A model generated the notes under the pieces. It ran no database searches, had not been told where the DNA came from, and was given only the letters and a program-made list of their open reading frames with translations. A stretch of DNA of 64,000 bases from CAWJPY01 sp963844865. Its GTDB lineage: Bacteria > Acidobacteriota > Thermoanaerobaculia > Thermoanaerobaculales > Sulfomarinibacteraceae. The position numbers were made by a program, and so were the translations under genes. The stretch's first letter is position 1; each line of letters opens with the position of its first letter. The stretch lies in NCBI GenBank assembly GCA_963844865.1, contig CAWJPY010000012.1, positions 1 through 64,000 on the forward strand. The letters are read 5' to 3'. Shown piece after piece: positions 26,547 through 35,772 of the stretch.

Positions 26547-29500
26547 ATGACGAAACTCAGCCCACTTGCCGTGTGCGTGGCACTGGCCGCCGCTTCGACC
26601 GTGACGGCGGAGCCGGCATCGGTCATCCACCACGCGATCGTGGCCCGCATCGACCCTGCCCACCACCTGCTCGAGGTCGAGGACGAGATCGTGCTGCCGG
26701 ACGGTGTCCGGACCGACGCCGAAGGGGGCTTCCGTTTCCTCCTCCACGCCGGGTTGGCGCCGGAGGTGACGACGGCGGGGTGGCGCCTCCAACGGGTTCA
26801 AGAGCCGGCCGGTGGTGCGTTCATCGGGCTCAACGCCTCCACCGAGAGTGCGCCCCAGGTCGAGGTGGAAGGATGGCGGCTGGTGCCCCCGTCGGGGGTC
26901 AGGGGCGCGGTCCAGATGCACTATGGCGGGATCATCGATCACCCGCTTGCCGCCTCGGGCCAGGAGTACCAGAGGGGATTCTCGGAGACCCCGGGGATCA
27001 TCGACACGGACGGCGTGTTCCTGGCCGGCGCCACGTTTTGGGTGCCCACCTTCGGCGACGAGCTGGTGAGCTTCCAGCTCGAGGTCAGGGAGCTGACCCC
27101 TCCCTGGGACGTGGTCAGCCAGGGGCAGCGCATCCGCCACGAGCTGGCTCAGGACGGCACCCGCACCACGGTGTGGCGGCTTGCCGAGCCGACCGAGGAG
27201 ATCTACCTGGTGGCGGGGCCGTGGCACGAGTACGGCGGCCGCGTCGGCAAGGTGGAGACGTTCGCCTTCCTGCGTGAGGCGGACCCGTCCCTCGCCGACA
27301 CCTACCTGAAGGCCACGGCGCGCTACCTGGCGCTGTACGACGACATGCTGCCGCCCTATCCCTATCCGTCCTTCTCCCTGGTGGAGAACTTCTGGGAGAC
27401 CGGCTACGGCATGCCGGGGTTCACCCTGCTGGGGCCCCGCATCATCCGCTTCCCCTGGATCCTGACCTCCTCCTATCCCCACGAGCTCCTCCACAACTGG
27501 TGGGGGAACTCGGTGTACGTGGACTATGCGTCGGGCAACTGGTGCGAGGGCCTCACCGCCTACGGGGCGGACCACCTCTTCGCCGAGCAGCGGGGCGAAG
27601 GGGCCAGCTATCGCCGGGCGACTCTCCAGAAGTACACCGACTTCGTGTCGGCGAGCGACGACTTCCCTCTGACCGAGTTCCGGGCGCGGCACTCGGCGGC
27701 CTCGGAGGCGGTGGGCTACGGCAAGGCCCTCATGGTCTTCCACATGGTCCGGCGTGCGGTAGGTGACGAGGAGTTCCTCCGGGCCCTGTCGGCGTTCTGG
27801 GAGCACAATCGATTCCGGCGCGCCTCCTTCGCCGACCTGGCCCGGGCATTCTCGGACGTCGCCGGCGGCGACTGGGGCTCCTACTTCACCACCTGGACCA
27901 CGCGGACCGGGGCGCCGCGGTTGGAGATCGCCGACGTCGTGGTGACTGCCACCCCCGAAGACGAGACGCCCTACGCCATCCGCCTCGATCTGCGGCAGGT
28001 GCAGGAGGGCGAGCCGTTTCCCATCACCGTCCCGGTGGCCGTGACCATGGAGGGGCGCACACAGCCGCTGTGGGTCGAGGTCGGCTCGTGCCGGGCGCAG
28101 TGCTCCCTGGACATCCCCTGCCCGGCGCGTCCCCTGCGCCTGGACGTGGACCCGGCCTTTGACGTCATGCGCCGGCTCGACCCCCTGGAGGTGCCGCCGG
28201 CTCTGTCGACCCTGTTCGGCGCCAGCGATCCTGTGTACGTGCTCCCAGCCGCTGCGCCGCCCGATGAGCTGGAGGCGTGGCGGAAGCTGGCCGCGGCCTG
28301 GGCGCGGCCCGGCACCCCCCGGACGGTGCTCGACCGCGACCTGGACGCCTTCCCACGTGGTGCCGCGTGGATCCTGGGCCGGGACAACCGCTTCGGGCCC
28401 GACGTGGTGGCGCGCCTCTCCGGTCATCCGGTCGCCGTCGGCGCGGATTCGGTGCACCTCGGCGGGGACGAGCTGCCCAGGGCCGACCACTCCCTGGTGC
28501 TGGTGGCGCGAGCCGCGGACGATCCGGCGAGCGCCGTGGGCTGGGTGGACGCGGCGCCGGCCGCCGCCATCGGCGGCCTCGCCCGCAAGCTGCCCCACTA
28601 CACCAGATACTCCTATCTGGGCTTCGCCGGTCCCGAGCCCACGAACGTGGCCAAGGGCACGTGGCAGCCCCTGTCCTCGCCCCTGGTGCGCAACCTGTCG
28701 GGCGGTGAGCTCCCGCCCCTGGAGCTCGAGCCCCGCGCGCCCCTGGCCGAGCTCCCCCCGGCCAGCGATCCCTCCGCCCTGGCGGACATGGTGAGGGTCC
28801 TGGCCGGGCCGAACATGGACGGGCGGGGCCTGGGCAGCACGGGGCTGGAGCGTGCCACGGCGTGGGTGGAGGAGCGGATGGCCGCGCTCGCCCTGGAGCC
28901 GGCGGGGCAGCAGGGCTTCCGCCAGTCGTGGACCACCACCGCCGGCGAGCCGCCGCGGCCCATGACCCTGACGAACCTGCTCGGACGGCTCCCCGGAAGG
29001 GATCCCCAGCTTGCACATCGGCCCGTGGTGGTGATGGCGCACCTGGACCACCTGGGGCGGGGCTGGCCGGATGTGCGCGCCGGCAACCAGGGTCTGGTCC
29101 ACCCCGGCGCCGATGACAATGCCTCCGGGGTGGTGGCGTTGCTGGCCGTGGCCGAGCTGTTGGCCTCGGAGCCCGCTCACGAGCGGCCGGTGCTGTTCGC
29201 GGTGGTGACCGGAGAGGAGGCGGGCCGCCTCGGCTCCCGCCACCTTCTGGAGAGCCTCCGGGACGGCACGGAGCCCATGGCGTGCGTCAACCTGGATACG
29301 GTGGGGCGGCTGGGGGAGGGCAAGCTCTTCGTGCTCGACGCGGGATCGGCGCGGGAGTGGCCCTTCATCTTCGCGGGCGTCGGCTACACCACGGGCGCGC
29401 CGGTGGAGGTGACGAGCCAGCCCCTGGACAGCTCGGACCAGGCGAGCTGCATCGAACGCGGCATACCCGCCGTGCAGCTCTTCACCGGGCCCAACGCCGA

Positions 29501-29924
29501 CTACCACCGGCCTTCCGACACGGCGGACAAGATCGACCCGGCGGGCCTCGCAACCGTGGTTGGGGTCACCCGGGAGGCGGTGGCCTACCTGGCTGACCGC
29601 AGGGAGCCTCTGACCGGGACGGCGGACCACAGCTCCCTTGGGAGCTCCGGCAACGGGCCGCGCCGGGCCAGCCTGGGCACGGTACCGGACTTCGGCTTCG
29701 CCGGTCCGGGGGTGCGGGTCGCCCAGGTGGTGGCGAGCTCTCCCGCCGCCGCCGCTGGGATCCGCCCGGCGGATGTGGTGGTGGCTCTTGACGGGGCGGA
29801 GGTGACCGATCTCGCCGCGTACGCGCGCCTGCTCAAGGCCCACGCCCCCGGCGACCGAGTGCGCGTCACCGTCCTGCGCGACGGGGTGGAAACCGTCCTG
29901 GAGGCCACCCTCGGCGAACGCTGA
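26547..29924 (+). CDS. Exported M1-like/M28 double metallopeptidase with PDZ domain
   Basis: A 1,125-residue exported protein with a signal peptide (LAVCVALAAASTVTA). Part 1 (about 30-540) is M1-like, with the zinc motif HELLHNWWGN and the downstream ligand in NWCEGLTAY; 17 residues separate the second His from the Glu, one fewer than canonical M1. Part 2 (about 750-1030) is an M28 aminopeptidase, with all five ligand motifs: MAHLDHLG, GADDNASGV, VTGEEAGRLGS, NLDTVGR and ADYHRPSDT. The last 90 residues form a PDZ domain (VASSPAAAAGIRPADVVVAL). Such a protein would trim peptides in the periplasm or outside the cell. GGCGGAGGCACG precedes the ATG; TAGAAT at 26525-26530 may be the -10. Two catalytic units in one chain is uncommon. 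Confidence 0.87.
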   Translation: MTKLSPLAVCVALAAASTVTAEPASVIHHAIVARIDPAHHLLEVEDEIVLPDGVRTDAEGGFRFLLHAGLAPEVTTAGWRLQRVQEPAGGAFIGLNASTESAPQVEVEGWRLVPPSGVRGAVQMHYGGIIDHPLAASGQEYQRGFSETPGIIDTDGVFLAGATFWVPTFGDELVSFQLEVRELTPPWDVVSQGQRIRHELAQDGTRTTVWRLAEPTEEIYLVAGPWHEYGGRVGKVETFAFLREADPSLADTYLKATARYLALYDDMLPPYPYPSFSLVENFWETGYGMPGFTLLGPRIIRFPWILTSSYPHELLHNWWGNSVYVDYASGNWCEGLTAYGADHLFAEQRGEGASYRRATLQKYTDFVSASDDFPLTEFRARHSAASEAVGYGKALMVFHMVRRAVGDEEFLRALSAFWEHNRFRRASFADLARAFSDVAGGDWGSYFTTWTTRTGAPRLEIADVVVTATPEDETPYAIRLDLRQVQEGEPFPITVPVAVTMEGRTQPLWVEVGSCRAQCSLDIPCPARPLRLDVDPAFDVMRRLDPLEVPPALSTLFGASDPVYVLPAAAPPDELEAWRKLAAAWARPGTPRTVLDRDLDAFPRGAAWILGRDNRFGPDVVARLSGHPVAVGADSVHLGGDELPRADHSLVLVARAADDPASAVGWVDAAPAAAIGGLARKLPHYTRYSYLGFAGPEPTNVAKGTWQPLSSPLVRNLSGGELPPLELEPRAPLAELPPASDPSALADMVRVLAGPNMDGRGLGSTGLERATAWVEERMAALALEPAGQQGFRQSWTTTAGEPPRPMTLTNLLGRLPGRDPQLAHRPVVVMAHLDHLGRGWPDVRAGNQGLVHPGADDNASGVVALLAVAELLASEPAHERPVLFAVVTGEEAGRLGSRHLLESLRDGTEPMACVNLDTVGRLGEGKLFVLDAGSAREWPFIFAGVGYTTGAPVEVTSQPLDSSDQASCIERGIPAVQLFTGPNADYHRPSDTADKIDPAGLATVVGVTREAVAYLADRREPLTGTADHSSLGSSGNGPRRASLGTVPDFGFAGPGVRVAQVVASSPAAAAGIRPADVVVALDGAEVTDLAAYARLLKAHAPGDRVRVTVLRDGVETVLEATLGER

Positions 29925-29977
29925 GGGGGAGGAATGCCCCCCTGTACGGAAGAGGTTCTCCTGCTACTGGAGGGACG

Positions 29978-30571
29978 ATGTCCGAGCAGAGTGTGCATGT
30001 GAGCTTCACCGACCGGGCCCGGGACAAGGTCCGGGAGTACATGGACATGACCGAGAACGGGTGCCTGGGGGTGCGGGTCCGGGTGGACCGCCTGGGGCGC
30101 CGCCGCCTCCGCTACAACATGACCCTGGTGCTGGAGGGGGAGACCGCGGCGGACGACCTGGTCCTGGATCAGGGCGCCTTCAGTCTCTACCTCGACCCCC
30201 ACAGTGCCGAGCTTCTGGAGGGAACCACGGTGGACTTCACCTCCGACCTCTCCGGGGCCGGCTTCCGGTTCGACAATCCCCAGACCGAGGTGCGGTGGGA
30301 CGACCCGATCGCGCAGCGGGTGCAGCAGGTGATCGACGACAAGATCACGCCCGCCGTGGCCGGCCACGGCGGCTGGGTGGAGCTGTTGGGGGTGGAAGGC
30401 GACGCGGCCATCATCCAGTTCGGCGGCGGCTGTCAGGGCTGCGGCATGTCCAGCGTCACCCTCAAGCAGGGGATCGAGAGTGCGATCCTGGGCGAGGTGC
30501 CGGAGATCAAGCGCGTCCTGGACGACACCGACCACGCCGGGGGCACCAACCCCTACTACGCCCGCCGCTGA
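29978..30571 (+). CDS. nfuA: Fe-S cluster carrier NfuA
   Basis: A 197-residue Fe-S carrier that receives [4Fe-4S] clusters from the assembly machinery and passes them to apoproteins. The N-terminal half is a degenerate A-type domain (VHVSFTDRARDKVREYM, CLGVRVRVDR), and the C-terminal half is a NifU-like domain with the cluster-binding CxxC in FGGGCQGCGMSSVTLKQGIE. The ATG has GGAGGGACG upstream. It stands by itself, but its product fits the heavy Fe-S demand of the kor, hdr and rubrerythrin operons. Confidence 0.92.
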   Translation: MSEQSVHVSFTDRARDKVREYMDMTENGCLGVRVRVDRLGRRRLRYNMTLVLEGETAADDLVLDQGAFSLYLDPHSAELLEGTTVDFTSDLSGAGFRFDNPQTEVRWDDPIAQRVQQVIDDKITPAVAGHGGWVELLGVEGDAAIIQFGGGCQGCGMSSVTLKQGIESAILGEVPEIKRVLDDTDHAGGTNPYYARR

Positions 30572-30650
30572 GCCCGCCGCCCCCTCCCCGTGAGGGGAGA
30601 GGCCCGCCCACCCGTCCCACCCCCCGCAGCTGCAGCTGCACCGGCAGCAA

Positions 30651-30730
30651 TCTGCGACGGCGATCGGCGGCAGCGGCAGTGAGCGGTGGGCAGCGTCAGC
30701 GATCGGTGCACGGCGATCAGGGACCAGCGG
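30651..30730. repeat. Dispersed intergenic repeat, family C copy
   Basis: Shares two exact blocks with the spacer near 60.7-60.8 kb: GCGATCGGCGGCAG (30660-30673) and CGGCGATCAGGGAC (30711-30724). It lies between convergent genes. A CTCCCC-GTGA-GGGGAG hairpin sits just after the nfuA stop; the rest of the gap shows nothing else. Confidence 0.5.
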
Positions 30731-30817
30731 ACGGCGGTCGGCCACGGTGGCACAGCTGCAACGCCTCCCTCACGACGCGGCGAGCGCGGGAGAGTCGAGC
30801 GCCTCTGTGGGAGCGGC

Positions 30818-31792
30818 TCAGATCCCCGACCCGTTCTCGAAGAGCTGCGTGCCGGGGCGACTCTGGGAGATGCGGCTGCCGGCCGCTACGCTCCTGGTGA
30901 GCCAAACGTTGCCGCCGATCACCGAGCCGCGGCCGATGGTGACCCTCCCCAGGATCGTGGCCCCGGAGTAGATGGTGACGTCATCCTCGATGACGGGATG
31001 GCGGGGGATGCCCTTGATGGGCTTGCCGTGCTCGTCGAGAGGGAAGCTCTTGGCGCCGAGGGTGACGCCCTGGTAGAGGCGCACCCGGTCGCCGATGATG
31101 CAGGTCTCGCCGATCACCACACCGGTTCCGTGGTCGATGAAGAAGCTCTCGCCGATGCGCGCGCCGGGGTGGATGTCGATGCCGGTGCGGCTGTGTGCCT
31201 CCTCGTTGATGATGCGTGGGATCAGGGGCACCTCGAGGAGGTAGAGCTCGTGGGCGATGCGGTGGCTGGTGAGGGCGGCCACCCCCGGGTAGCAGAAGAT
31301 GGTCTCGCTGGTGGAGCTCGCGGCCGGGTCGCCCTCATACGCGGCCACCGCGTCCAGGGCCAGCAACCGTCGTAGCTCGGGCAGGCGGTCGAGGAAGGAG
31401 GCGGTGATCCGCTGTGCCTGCCGGGTGCACTCGGCGGGGATCCGGGCGGCCGGCGCCTTGGCGCAGGCGAAGCAGAGACCGCGTTGGATCTCGTCCACCA
31501 TGACCTGGGTGGCACGGTCCACGGTGGCGCCGACGTGGAAGGGCAGGCTCTCTTCGGTGATGTCCCGGTTGCCGAAGTACCCGGGGAAGAACACCGACCG
31601 CAGCAGCTCCACCATCTGGACCACCTCGGCCCGGGAGGGCAGATGGTGTCCGCGGTACGTCTTGCGGAGTGGAGTGGCGAGGACGTCCCCTTGGGCGCAC
31701 AGGCGCTCCACGACCCGCGGGACGGATCGCGCGAGCTCCTCGGCCTCGTCACGGCCCTGTACCGGTTTCACGTTGAGCTCGACCTCGGCCAT
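30818..31792 (-). CDS. cysE: Serine O-acetyltransferase (EpsC-type)
   Basis: A 324-residue enzyme making O-acetylserine from serine and acetyl-CoA for cysteine synthesis. The C-terminal left-handed beta-helix is plain: SRTGIDIHPGARIGESFFID, HGTGVVIGET, GVTLGAKSF and hexapeptide repeats to the end. The longer N-terminal helical part (VERLCAQGDV, SVFFPGYFG) matches the EpsC-type group rather than the shorter E. coli CysE. I place the start at the ATG at 31792, preceded by GGAGGCGGAG; the open frame continues upstream with low-complexity Pro-rich sequence. It would supply cysteine for Fe-S proteins. Confidence 0.9.
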   Translation of the reverse strand: MAEVELNVKPVQGRDEAEELARSVPRVVERLCAQGDVLATPLRKTYRGHHLPSRAEVVQMVELLRSVFFPGYFGNRDITEESLPFHVGATVDRATQVMVDEIQRGLCFACAKAPAARIPAECTRQAQRITASFLDRLPELRRLLALDAVAAYEGDPAASSTSETIFCYPGVAALTSHRIAHELYLLEVPLIPRIINEEAHSRTGIDIHPGARIGESFFIDHGTGVVIGETCIIGDRVRLYQGVTLGAKSFPLDEHGKPIKGIPRHPVIEDDVTIYSGATILGRVTIGRGSVIGGNVWLTRSVAAGSRISQSRPGTQLFENGSGI

Positions 31793-31841
31793 CCGCTCCG
31801 CCTCCGTGGTTGGGGAACACCCCGCCGCGGGCAATCGTTCC

Positions 31842-32033
31842 TCAGAACATCCCCTGCGGGCTGCTGGGAGCGGAGGCGGCCCGGGCGGCGGAACGCCGGC
31901 GCTCGTCGCTATCCAGGTGACAGGACTTGTACTTGCGACCGCTGCCACACCAGCAGCGCTGGTTCCGGCCGAGCTCGGGGAGGGGGTCGCGCTGACCCAG
32001 GAGCAATCTCTTCACGGTGGCGGTAAGGCTCAT
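31842..32033 (-). CDS. Small SEC-C motif protein
   Basis: A 63-residue protein with a SEC-C zinc-binding motif, CWCGSGRKYKSCH, the same module found at the C-terminus of SecA and in many small proteins. The N-terminal helix reads VKRLLLGQRDPLPELG. The ATG at 32033 is favoured over a more upstream one because AAGGGA lies about 12 bases before it, though the spacing is long. It is encoded just upstream of cysE on the same strand. It probably binds zinc and a protein partner; specific role unknown. Confidence 0.65.
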   Translation of the reverse strand: MSLTATVKRLLLGQRDPLPELGRNQRCWCGSGRKYKSCHLDSDERRRSAARAASAPSSPQGMF

Positions 32034-32120
32034 GAGATGGTCAATCCCTTCACGATTTTGGACAAATCCGCCAATCGGCAGCAATCCAGCCGAGAACCCT
32101 AGCAAAAGGGTCATTTCCGG

Positions 32121-33356
32121 TCAATGGGACGGTGAGGGAAGCGCTTCCAGCTCGAGGAGACGGCCCAGGGCGGGTGCGAGCTCGGTGTTGTCGTGAGCGC
32201 CCCCGAAGCGGTCGGCGCCCGGACCGACGGCGAACAGTGGGACCCACAGGGCGGTGTGGTTGTTGACGAGCCAGCGGATGGTGGCCTCGCGACCGGCGTA
32301 GGGGCCGGAGACGATGCCGGGCCCGCCGGAGTCGTGGTCGGCGGTGACGATGACCAGCGTGCCGGGTCGGGAGGCGGCGTAGTCGAGGCCCACCCGGACC
32401 GCGTCGTCCAGCTCGTCGACCCCTCGAACCAGCATGTCCACGTCGTTCTCGTGACCTGCGCGGTCGATGGCGCCGCACTCCACCAGGAGCAGGAAGCCGT
32501 CCGGGTCGGTGTCGAGCAGCTCCAGGGCACGCCGTGCAGTGACCGCCAGGGGCGGGCCGTGGATGTGGTGGCTGCCCGGGCGGGCCGGCAGCAGGGCGAT
32601 CAGGGGCGCTGCGGCCGTCCTCAGCGCACCCTGGGTCCGCACCACGGTGAGCCCCGCCGGGGCCGCGGCAGCGACGTCGTGCATCATCTCCGTGTACCGG
32701 GCGTCCACGCCGGCCGCGGCCCGGTCGGCCCAATCGCCGCCGATCATCACCTCGGTGCCCGAGGTCATCATCTGGGTCAGGATCTCCCCATAGTCCCCGC
32801 GGCTCGGGACGTGGGTGATGAAGGCGGCGGGGGTGGCGTCCACCAGTGCGGAGTTGGTGACGACGCCGGTGGACAGCCCCCGCCGCCGCGCCGCCTCGAA
32901 CAGGGTCAGGGGCTGGCGCCCGTCGGCCAGGGTGGAGAGCGCACCGAGGGGGGCCTTGAAGCCGGTGGCCATGGCGGTGGCGGCCGCAGCGGAGTCGGTC
33001 ACCTCGTTGTCGGCCGCGAAGGTCGAGTAGAGCCCCACCACCGGCAGGCCGGTCATCGCGAGCCCGCCGCGATCGCCGCGGTTGAGGGTGGTGGCTGTGC
33101 CGATGGCTCCGACTCCCATGCCGTCGCCGATGAAGAGGATGACCCGGACCGGCCGCTGGACGCGGCCGGCCGGACCTGTCTCCTCGCCTGCATCGCCGGC
33201 TGCTCGAGGCGCCGGGGGGATGAGCCCCCGCCAGGCGCTTGTCGCGCACGGGGGCGGCCGTCTACCCCATCCCGACCACAGGATGACCAGGCCGCACACC
33301 AGCAACGCGGCGGCTATGACCGCGATGACGAACAGGCGGCGGCGAGGTTGGATCAT
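32121..33356 (-). CDS. Alkaline phosphatase, membrane-anchored or exported
   Basis: A 411-residue alkaline phosphatase of the PhoA superfamily. It starts with an N-terminal hydrophobic segment (LFVIAVIAAALLVCGLVIL) that directs export. Catalytic motifs: FIGDGMGVGAIGTAT (metal site), VTDSAAAATAMATG with the nucleophilic Ser, VECGAIDRAGHEND and VTADHDSGGPG. It hydrolyses phosphate monoesters in the periplasm. The ATG at 33356 places the signal anchor correctly; upstream in-frame starts add Arg-rich sequence without a ribosome-binding site. No PhoB box was recognised. It lies 52 bp downstream of the damaged aminotransferase gene. Confidence 0.9.
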   Translation of the reverse strand: MIQPRRRLFVIAVIAAALLVCGLVILWSGWGRRPPPCATSAWRGLIPPAPRAAGDAGEETGPAGRVQRPVRVILFIGDGMGVGAIGTATTLNRGDRGGLAMTGLPVVGLYSTFAADNEVTDSAAAATAMATGFKAPLGALSTLADGRQPLTLFEAARRRGLSTGVVTNSALVDATPAAFITHVPSRGDYGEILTQMMTSGTEVMIGGDWADRAAAGVDARYTEMMHDVAAAAPAGLTVVRTQGALRTAAAPLIALLPARPGSHHIHGPPLAVTARRALELLDTDPDGFLLLVECGAIDRAGHENDVDMLVRGVDELDDAVRVGLDYAASRPGTLVIVTADHDSGGPGIVSGPYAGREATIRWLVNNHTALWVPLFAVGPGADRFGGAHDNTELAPALGRLLELEALPSPSH

Positions 33357-33408
33357 GGGCCCAAGGCGACGCCACCCTGCTCGACAGGACATGAAGCCAC
33401 GTCGAAGG

Positions 33409-34719
33409 TCACAGCGCTCCGATGGCGTCCTCGAGACGACCGAGGGCGGTGTCGACCTCGGCCTCACTGAGGATCAGGCGGGCGGAAGCGGATGGACGTC
33501 GGCCGCAGGCGAGGGTGGCGAGGCCGTTCTGCCAGCAACCATGCGGACACGGTTGCGGGTCGCGCCGTGGGCATGTGAAGGCGAGCATGACCGCGGCCGC
33601 GGACGTTGCTCACCGCGTCGTGTTCGGCCTGGAGCTTCTCCAGCTCCTGCTTGAAGTACGCGCCGACCCTGGGCGGCGTTGTCCACCAGGCCGTCCTCCT
33701 GGATGATCTGGAGGTAGCGGGCGCCGCGCACCATGTCCACCAGGTTGCCGCCCCAGGTGGAGTTGATGCGGCTGGAGACGTGGAAGACGTTCTTCTCCAC
33801 CTCGTCGATGCGGCCCGGTGCTCATGATGCCGCACACCTGGGTCTTCTTGCCGAAGGCGACGATGTCCGGGGTGACGCCGATCTGCTGGAAGGCCCACAT
33901 GCTGCCGGTGCCGCCCGATGCCGGTCTGGACCTCGTCGAAGATGAGCAGCGCCTCGTGCTCGTCGGCGTACTCCCGCAGCTTCGGCGAAGAACTCCGGCC
34001 GGAAGTGGTGGTCGCCGCCCTCGCCCTGGATGGGCTCGATGAGGATGGCCGCGATGCCGTGGGGGTCGCGCGCGAAGGCCGCCTCGATCTCCTTGCAGGC
34101 CTGCGCCTCCTTCGCGGCCGCCCTCGCCTCGGTCCATGGGGAAGTCGATGTAGGGGCTGGAGATGCGGGGCCAGTCGAACTGTGGGAAGTCCCGGGTCTT
34201 CGTGGGGTCGGTGTTGGTCACGGACAGGGTGTAGCCGCTGCGGCCGTGGAAGGCGTCCTTGAAGTGGAGGATCTTGTCGCCGCGCTCGTCGACGGCCGGC
34301 GGCCCGGTTCTTCTGGCGCTTCCAGTCGAAGGCGGCCTTCATGGCGTTCTCCACCGCCAGCGCGCCGCCGGCGACGAAGAACAGGTAGCGGAACTCGTCG
34401 GGCGCGGCGAGCTGGCGGAAGGTCTCCACGAAGGCCGCGAACTGGCGCGTGTAGATGTCGCAGTTGGCGGGGTTGGCGATGGCCGCCTGGTGAGCGCGGC
34501 CATGAACTTGGGGTAGCCCGTCAGGCGCGGGTGGTTGTGCCCGACGGGCAGCGTGGCGAAGTAGCCGTAGCAGTCCAGGATCTCGCTGCCGTAGACGGCG
34601 TCCACGATCCACGAGCCGTGGGAGTTCTCGAGGTCGATGACGACGTGGAACCCGTCGGCCAGGACGTGGCGAGCCACGGTGTCATGGATGCTGCTCGGTG
34701 CGATGTCGGTTGCTGGCAT
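33409..34719 (-). pseudogene. lat: L-lysine 6-aminotransferase, multiply frameshifted
   Basis: Pieces in three frames together spell a class III PLP aminotransferase of the Lat type: DLENSHGSWIVDAVYG, FATLPVGHNHPRLTGYPKFM, NPANCDIYTRQFAAFVETFR, ENAMKAAFDWKRQKN, PTKTRDFPQFDWPRI, LLIFDEVQTGIG, DIVAFGKKTQVCGIMSTG (PLP lysine), SSRINSTWGGNLVDMVRGA and SIRFRPP. Lat moves the epsilon-amino group of lysine to 2-oxoglutarate. Frame breaks fall near 34490, 34295, 34131, 33981, 33918, 33818 and 33670, with more toward the C-terminus. Nearly all can be repaired by deleting one base from a short G or C run. No other decay is seen, so a sequence-quality problem is more likely than a true pseudogene. Confidence 0.75.
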
Positions 34720-35047
34720 GTTGACCTCCGAAGGGTGGATGTGGGGGGACGGAGTCGTCCCGGAAGACCTGCAGCCCGGCGGCTACAGCACCCGTTCAGG
34801 AGGCCCGAAGAGAAACGGCCGATCGTGGCGCGGCAAGCGCCACACGGACACGCAGCGGACAGTGTGGATCCGCCTCATTCGACACCTCGGCGGTAGTGTA
34901 GCGCACTTCCGTTTCAACGACGACGTTCGGGTTGCGTCCCGGGGTGGGATGGGGTTTTCCGGCCGAGAACAATCAGGCATACTCTGGCGTTGTGATGGGG
35001 AGACGGCGGAGGCCATCGCCGTCGTGATCTCCAGGGAGAATCCCGAG
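34720..35047. other. Divergent intergenic region, lat / yugP-like
   Basis: 328 bp between divergently transcribed genes. A possible -10 (CATACT, about 34979-34984) precedes the peptidase gene, and AGGGAG at 35033-35038 is its ribosome-binding site. No repeat, hairpin terminator or gene was recognised in the remainder. Confidence 0.4.
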
Positions 35048-35741
35048 ATGTTCTTCGATCCCATGTATCTGCTCTTCATCGCCCCGGCCCTGATCCTGTC
35101 GCTGTGGGCGAGTGCGAAGACGAAGTCCAACTTCACCAAGTACTCCAAGGTGCCCGCGGCCTCGGGGCTGACCGGCGCCGAGGCCGCGCGGCGACTGCTG
35201 GACGGGGCCGGTCTCGGAGACGTCCGCATCACCCGCACCCCCGGCATGCTGAGCGACCACTACAACCCCGTCAACAAGACCCTCAACCTGTCCGAGGGAG
35301 TCTACGGCGCACGCTCCATCGCCGCCATCGGCGTCGCCTGCCACGAGGCCGGGCACGCCATCCAACACGCCCGGCACTACAAGCCCCTGTGGCTGCGGTC
35401 CGTGCTCGTGCCCACCGCCAACATCGGCTCCGGGCTCGGGTACTTCGTGATGCTCGATCGGCCTCTTCCTCGGCGCGACCAACATGGTTCTCGTGGGTGC
35501 GGTCCTGTTCTCGGCGGTGCTGGCCTTCCAGGTGGTGACCCTCCCCGTGGAGTTCGACGCCACCGCCCGCGCCAAGCGGCTGGTGGTGGAGAACGGCATC
35601 ATCACGCTCCAGGAGCGCCGGGGCATGGACAAGGTGCTGGACGCAGCAGCGCTCACCTACGTGGCGGCGGCTGTGTCGACGCTGCTGACCCTGCTCTACT
35701 TCCTCCTCCGCTCCGGGCTGCTCGGCGGCCGCCGCGATTGA
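35048..35741 (+). CDS. YugP-type membrane zinc metallopeptidase (frameshifted)
   Basis: A protein of about 230 residues from the neutral zinc metallopeptidase family exemplified by YugP. It begins with a membrane helix (MYLLFIAPALILSLW), carries the zinc site ACHEAGHAIQHA preceded by YNPVNKTLNLSEGVYG, and ends with further membrane helices (VGAVLFSAVLAFQVV; LLTLLYFLL). The frame breaks near 35453 at CTCGATCGG; removing one base gives MLIGLFLGATNMVLVGAV and joins the halves. The substrate of this family is unknown. It is transcribed divergently from lat and convergently with the kinase gene. Confidence 0.83.
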
Positions 35742-35772
35742 CGGTCCCGGACGGGTTCTCCGGGGGAGCTCG

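Noticed and set aside
25827..29843. Very long antisense open frame opposite the M1/M28 peptidase
   Set aside because: His/Gly/Arg-rich translation without motifs; the + strand encodes clear peptidase signatures.
33409..34719. Programmed frameshifting in lat and trpB
   Set aside because: Too many sites per gene, mostly in ordinary G/C runs, with no slippery-site or stimulator pattern.
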